Shown: one piece after another, positions 58,787-64,000 of the stretch
Layout: each line of letters opens with the position of its first letter
How positions within the stretch are numbered: position 1 is the first letter of the stretch
Assembly (NCBI RefSeq): GCF_033568475.1
Contig: NC_133121.1
Coordinates: 71,514,277-71,578,276, forward strand
Origin: Henckelia pumila
Lineage: Eukaryota > Streptophyta > Magnoliopsida > Lamiales > Gesneriaceae
Length of the DNA stretch: 64,000 nt
Direction of reading: 5' to 3'
Position numbers and translations under genes: made by a program
The notes under the pieces: generated by a model
What the model was told of the DNA's origin: nothing
The model's input: only the letters and a program-made list of their open reading frames with translations
The model's database searches: none

Positions 58787-60271
58787 TGACCGCTAATATC
58801 GGTGTCTACTAGCAAGTGCACTAGGTCAAGTAATATTAAAGTGGACAGAGAGTCCAAGTGTCAATCCCACAGGGACTGTAGTCAATTCTCAAGATTTAAT
58901 TATTTTACTTAATCTAGACAAAATCATAAAGAGCAATTTGATTTAAATAAAATAAGAATTTAAAATAAAAAAAACTTCTTAAAAAATAAGAATTAAAATA
59001 GTTGAAAGAAAAATTTAATTAAAACGAGACAACCAAGACACACGCAGGTACCGAACAAATCATGTAAGATGTAGCCGATTCAGGACTCAGATTTAATCTT
59101 AAATTACGGTGAATTCTCCTAACTTATTTAAAGGTCTATTTCTAAAAAAATTAAACCTATTCAAATATTGACGGATTAATTTTCATAATTCTAATCAAAC
59201 TCAAATGCAATAGGAACTATGAGAATTCAGTTTGTACCTAAAATCGCATGATGAAATCGAATACTATTTCTAGTCAGTTCTACCTCATGTTAATTATTAC
59301 AGTGATCGAAATCAATTCCTCTTCTGTCAACTTGGAATCAATTAACATGCAAGCAAATGATTGGCCAGATCATTCACAAGACAGATATAAGTCTAATAAT
59401 CAATAACATAAAACCAAATCTGAAAAATCCCAAACAGATATCCAAGTTTTTTACATAGATTTTTTCGGCCCAATCACGTCGTCTTGGTTGAATAAAAACT
59501 ACTCAATAATGAAAAACAATAATTCAATAAAAAGTTTAATAATCAATAGATAAAGGAATAAAAAACTCTGAAGAAGATGGAGCAGATCTCCAATCTCCAA
59601 GACTTTGCCTAGCCGCCTCCTTCTGTCTGATGCGTCCAATCCCCAAAATTTGCTCTTTTCTATTCTATTTAAATGGTGTTGAAAAGCCCACAAAATAAAG
59701 CCCGCAAAATAAGAGATTTATTTTCCAAAATTCTATTTTTTTTCTTGATCGCGATCTCTCGCTCGAGCGCACAAAATTTGCATTCGAGCGAGCAACTTTC
59801 TGCCCGTATTCTCTTCCGCATTCTCCAGGCTCGCTCGAGAGCATAAAACACGCCTTCGAGCGAGATATTTTCTGCTCTGATTTTTCTCACAACACAGACC
59901 AAGCGCAGCAGCGCTAGTTTGAAGCGCTTCTTCTATGCGCTCTTCTTTAGCGCTATAACGCTTCCTTTCTCCTCCTAGAGCTGTAGTTTAGAGCTGTTCG
60001 TTAGAGCTATTTGATAGAGCTGTTCGATAACAGCTCTACTTCTTTCTTTTCTTTTTAGCGCTTCAATCTCTTCTTCTTTATTTTCTTTATTTTCTCTTTT
60101 ATTTTCATGCCCTCAAAACTCTTTTAATTTTCATTTTTCCTACAAATAAAACCCGGAGAATGAAATGCACATGAATGCAATAAAACACATAAAAACACAA
60201 AAAACAATATGAATGCACACAAAATAGACATAAAAATATCACGCAATAACGCATACAAAATGCACTTATCA
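58787..60271 (-). repeat. 5' LTR of copy B
   Basis: It is 1,485 bp. In plus orientation it runs TGACCGC...GCACTTATCA. It includes the CTCGAG repeats (about 59750-59865) upstream of the promoter on the minus strand. Confidence 0.88.
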
Positions 60272-60276
60272 GAGTC
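60272..60276. repeat. Target-site duplication GAGTC (right) of copy B
   Basis: It is the exact partner of 55041-55045. The host LTR continues CAAGTGTTAAG. Confidence 0.9.
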
Positions 60277-60289
60277 CAAGTGTTAAGTT

Positions 60290-60462
60290 CGTTTATTAGG
60301 CCAAATTTATTTATTGGGTCAAGTTTATTTATTGGGTCAAGTTCATTTATTAGGCCAAGTCTGTTTATTGGGCCAAGTTTGTTTATTGGGCCAAATTCGT
60401 TTATTAGGCCAAGTCTGTTTATTGGGTCAAGTTTATTTATTAGGCCAAGTTTGTTACGTGGG
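60290..60462. repeat. 18-bp minisatellite (GTTTATTGGGCCAAGTTT)
   Basis: About nine to ten imperfect units run in tandem, then fade into single TTGGGCCAA or TTGGGCT motifs up to about 60660. A period divisible by three keeps frames open on both strands, giving spurious ORFs such as LFIGPS repeats. Confidence 0.85.
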
Positions 60463-61435
60463 CCGATTTGTTGGGCCAAATCTATTGGGCCAAGCTTATT
60501 GGGCTTAAAATATTTATTGGGGCTTAATTTATTAATTGAGCTAAATTTGTTAATGGGTCTAAGTTGTTTAATTTATTTGGTTGGGCTAAGTTCTAAGTTG
60601 GACTAAGTACTATTGGGCCAATCTGAGTCTAATTGAGTCATTTTAAGTGTGATTGGACTAGTCTAAGTATTTTTGGGTCATGATAAGTGTTATTGAACCA
60701 GTCTAAGTTTATAGGTTTTAGTTAAGGGACGACAACTCGAACTAGCCAGTGACAAATAAATTCGTAAATATATATTTAATGGATGCATATGTATATTTTG
60801 ATATAAGTATGACTTTTATGGAAAATGAATTAAATATATATTTACGGGAAAAGTTTTAAGGAAAATGATATTTTTAAGTTCATGATTCATGCATGTATTT
60901 TATGTTAAGATAATGACATGTAAATAAAATATTTTGGGAAATTGATGTGATTTGTGACAAATACGGGACTGGAGGTTGGGATATCGGGCCCGATAACCTT
61001 TCCACTTATGTTTATGAGCCTTTGGATCCCCAGAGGTTTGGTGTAGAGGCATAGGAGGCGTAGGAAACCCCATAGGTTCGGTGAACCTCGCCGCCACGTA
61101 CTTTGGTTTTTAGATTGATCAATCGCTTATGGTTGAACTTCACTAATATGACCCACATAAAATTATTTTTATGTTTATGACATTTCAATGCTTATGTTAT
61201 GTATTTACGTTATGTATTATGTTATGATCAAGATTACAACGATGTTTATGTTTATGATTCAGTATTATGTTACGTTTTTACGATCATGCATGCATAAGAC
61301 ACTTCATGATATTTTTATATGATATGTTCTTGCATGCGACCTTATTATGTAGTATTTGCAATTAAAGGGTAGAGCATATGCTGAGCCTCTAGGCTCATTA
61401 GATCTAAATGGTGTGCATGTGAGGGGACCTCGGGT

Positions 61436-64000
61436 TACTAATCTCGTCTTAGGGCAAAGTACAATTAAGTATCATTAATTATACAAGTTAAAGAGAAATC
61501 AAACCAAGAACTAATTTTTTTTTTCAGTCAGGATCGATCCTACGAACTCCCAGGATCGATCCTGGAACTTTTATCAAGTTTCTCTCCAGAATCAATTATG
61601 TGCCAGGATCGATCCTGTCACGCCTGGTTCCAAAAAAAAAACATTTCAAAATGCTTCTGGTGCTATCAAAACTCATTTCAAACACTCCAAAGCAAGTATA
61701 TAAACATGGATATACATTTGAAAGCAAGCATACATAAGCCCCAAAACGTAATGCATCCATCTCCTTAGTTAAAACATGAAAGAACTATTCAATACAAGAT
61801 CAAGTAATATCAGTTCTAACATGTTTAACAACCTCTAAAGACAACAACTTTATCTAAACCCGAGTCACCACCTGCTACATCTATTTCTCAAGCCACCCAA
61901 GTTCTCCCTGGCTAGCTTCTGCCCCACATGTTGCCATGCACACATACAAAACAAGACAACAGCCGGATAACATCCGGTGAGAATATAATTTCCAGTATAA
62001 TCAACATATAAAGCGTTAAATAAATCATATCAACTCTAATCATAATAGACTCAACCATAGAGTAAATAACGCATATATCAATTCGAAACATATCAATCAA
62101 AACTTCAAATCATACTTCAAATCAAAAGATTTATATAGCGCGCTATCAAGAATTGATTCATACAATCTCTCAGCCATCAAGATTCGTATCCGATCTTGAC
62201 ATGGATATCCATCTATCGTAGTCCCATCAGACTCGAAAATAAGGTTCATCAAACCTTGGCATTAGAATCAATTCAAACATCATCTCATATAAAAATCGAA
62301 ATCAAAGATCCACCATCTGCGATGGATCGACAATAACATCATCAAGTTCTAACTCAAGAACAAATAATAGTCAAGTATGTGATTTAGCGGGACAACTCAA
62401 GAAGCATCATTCTTGAGTTTCAAATCTCTAACTCTCAATGTCGTCTTATACCTGTCAGTAGTGTCTGCGATGCTTCAACTTTGGACACCATCAAAAGAAC
62501 ACATAATAGAATTACAAGAACACATAATATAATTCTGCTTAAATTCCTCATTCAATCATCAAGGTAGAAACCACCTCCAATCTTACTCAAATAATTTTTT
62601 GATTCAAATCTGAATTCTCAAGTCGTTCAACTTCATTACAAATCTTAAAATAAATAATCAAAATCTATCAATATCAGCAATGAACTCATATCAGGTTCCA
62701 CTCATTCAACAAGATTCAAAATTGAATCATTTCTTGAATCGGTAGCATAACGCTATCCAACTCGGCAACTGAAACTCTAATCCAACAATCTATCAATCTT
62801 ATTCAACTCAAACCCAACATATATCAACACATAAATCATCATATATCAATATATAAAATGTTGAGAATGTCAAACATAAGTTGCTCGTTGTTCCAATCTT
62901 ATTTTTCAACTTCAAACACTTCAATTCATTCTACTTCGATTTAATCGATTCGAAGTCTATATCCTTCATTTCAAACATGAAATGAAGTTATATAATTTCA
63001 TCTATCGGCTTTCAATGCCATTATCATCTACTCAAGGTTGAATCAATCTCAAATCTTGATCAATCTATCAAAACTCAAACCGACGGCGTAACGATTCATA
63101 ACCGGTAATTCTAACAGCATAACCATTATCCTATCAGTGATCTCAACTCAATATCATATTCATTCCATACTCTAATTCACGACTTCAACATCACAAAAAT
63201 TCAGAAATTTTAGAAATCATTTCATAAATCCAAAACATGTTCAAACGACGATCTTTTCTCGATCCATCTTAGATATGCTATCGTCGTATATACGAGAACA
63301 TATTTATACAATCAAATATTAATTCGAACAATATCATAAATTTTCAAAAATCTTAATACTTCATAATACTTAAGTCAAAACGTAGCACTCGAAGCCGTGA
63401 TCGCAAATATACGATCAATTCTGAATTCTACCGTACGGATTGAAGAAAATCGGAGAAATAAGAAGTAAAAATGGCGTTTCTTCCCCCTTCCCACGTTTTC
63501 TTGCTTCTCTTCAGCCTTATTTTTACGTGTCAAATAATGTAGTCAAGTGTGAGTTTTTTTATATATATTAACCAATTTGCAGTTTAGTCCCTGAATTCTT
63601 CAGTAATTGTAAATCAGTCCTCGGTTAATCGTTTTACTTTGATTTCAATCCCAAATAATTTAAAAATATTAGAATTTAATTCTAAACTCTAAAAATTCTC
63701 AAATTAAATATTCTCGGATTAAAAATAAAAAGGACAAGTGCACTTTAGCCCTCAAAACTTCGATATTTGCAAATCAGTCCCTACGCGAGTTTATCTTCAA
63801 AGTAAATCCTTTAATTCTCGGAACATGGAATTTAAATCTTAAATTTCATAAATATTCAATTCAAATATTTTCTTCTTTTAATTTAAGAATCACGGAATTT
63901 AAATCTCAAAATCCGTAAATTCTCAAATTAAATATTTTCGACTCGGAACTTAAATCTCTAATTTTCATAAATTCTTCAATTAATATTTTTCCAAAATCCG
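61436..64000 (-). mobile_element. LTR-like sequence running off the window end
   Basis: After the truncated LTR the sequence changes to a different repeat with blocks typical of a minus-strand gypsy LTR. These include CTTCTGCCCCACATG (near 61916, compare the CCTGCCCCATGG block of the other LTRs) and AGCCGGATAACATCCGG (61961-61977). AT-rich U3-type sequence reaches 64000 with recurrent TTTAGTCCCT phrases. No coding frame is supported. Neither boundary can be fixed: the left edge lacks a clear TG/CA terminus and the right edge is outside the window. Confidence 0.45.
61531..61615. repeat. Three GGATCGATCC palindromes
   Basis: Perfect 10-bp palindromes lie at 61531-61540, 61553-61562 and 61606-61615, within CAGGATCGATCCTG-type contexts for the last two. 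They resemble the palindrome arrays of the other LTRs but lie near the presumed 3' end of this one rather than upstream of a TATA box. Confidence 0.8.

Larger units (their letters stand above)
55046..60271 (-). mobile_element. Non-autonomous gypsy-like LTR element, copy B
   Basis: A 5,226 bp complete copy of the same family as copy A in opposite orientation, with an exact GAGTC duplication. The LTRs are 55046-56511 and 58787-60271. On the minus strand the order is LTR, tRNA-Asp primer site (58763-58780), gag-like region (about 58670-57900), a spacer, purine tract, LTR. There is no protease, RT, RNase H or integrase. Because copy B is not interrupted, it defines the true size and content of the family. 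Confidence 0.9.
53382..61433 (+). mobile_element. LTR (TGTAACACCCC...) split by copy B, truncated at right
   Basis: It begins TGTAACACCCC at 53382 in the tail of a gypsy LTR. Parts 53382-55045 and 60277-61433 are joined across the GAGTC duplication of copy B. Content is LTR-like: AT-rich U3, a leader-like segment near 53850-54400, an 18-bp minisatellite, and a block near 61381-61433 (CTGAGCCTCTAGGCTCATTA, then TGTGCATGTGAG) that parallels 16866-16905 in the other long LTR. About 430 bp beyond that block appear lost to the next insertion. No pol is present; ORFs at 53781-54116 and 54153-54386 are not supported as genes. Confidence 0.55.

Noticed and set aside
60280..60606. Repetitive LFIGPS-type protein
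   Set aside because: It is explained by an 18-bp minisatellite that leaves several frames open on both strands.
1..64000. CRISPR arrays, bacterial-type operons, tRNA or rRNA genes
   Set aside because: None seen. The regular repeats found are minisatellites or LTR/transposon subterminal motifs, and the tRNA-like matches are retrotransposon primer sites only.

Overview
This window is a stretch of plant nuclear repeat DNA made almost entirely of nested transposable elements. I found no intact host gene. Evidence for a plant is the element set: Ty3/gypsy elements with initiator-Met and Asp tRNA primer sites, a Ty1/copia element, an En/Spm (CACTA) transposon with tnp2 and Ulp1-type genes, and an L1-like LINE remnant. 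A gag-like pseudogene at the left end resembles, from memory, repetitive predicted proteins of Lamiales such as the Gesneriaceae; the eudicot/Lamiales placement is tentative.

Layout. 1-10647: a degenerate gag-like pseudogene (+), split by a full-length chromodomain gypsy element (minus strand, 2754-10329, TSD AAGGC). About 11000-12660: two truncated copia LTRs. 12661-13572 and 21873-23200: unrecognised degenerate sequence. 13573-21872: one gypsy solo LTR (minus) carrying two inserted LTRs (14179-17331 and 18176-21810, the second with TSD CTTAG); the second carries a further solo LTR (19547-21248). 23209-23850: LINE endonuclease remnant (minus), then a poly-C tract. 23921-53381: another gypsy LTR (+) split by a gag-only, Asp-primed LTR element, copy A (24483-52569, TSD CGAGG). 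Copy A has a 13.3 kb CACTA transposon in its 5' LTR (24870-38125) and a complete copia element in its body (39702-49326, TSD ATTGT). 53382-61433: a further LTR (+) split by copy B of the gag-only family (55046-60271, minus, TSD GAGTC). About 61436-64000: another LTR that runs off the window.

Two elements look potentially functional. The copia element has two 1,864 bp LTRs with no difference seen by eye and an uninterrupted gag-pol of about 1,304 codons. The CACTA element has matching termini and two genes whose exons join in phase: a 3-exon tnp2 transposase (1,087 aa) and a 12-exon TNPA-like/Ulp1 fusion (755 aa) that keeps the protease His, Asp and Cys.

The most interesting items are: a 22-bp-periodic array of about 14 GC-rich hairpins in the copia leader, where stems change but pairing is kept; an exon-sized fragment of the translation factor eIF2B-epsilon, antisense in the last intron of the CACTA Ulp1 gene; and arrays of short palindromes just upstream of the TATA box in several LTR families that otherwise look unrelated. 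Everything was read by eye; LTR identities, splice sites and family names are conceptual and were not computed.
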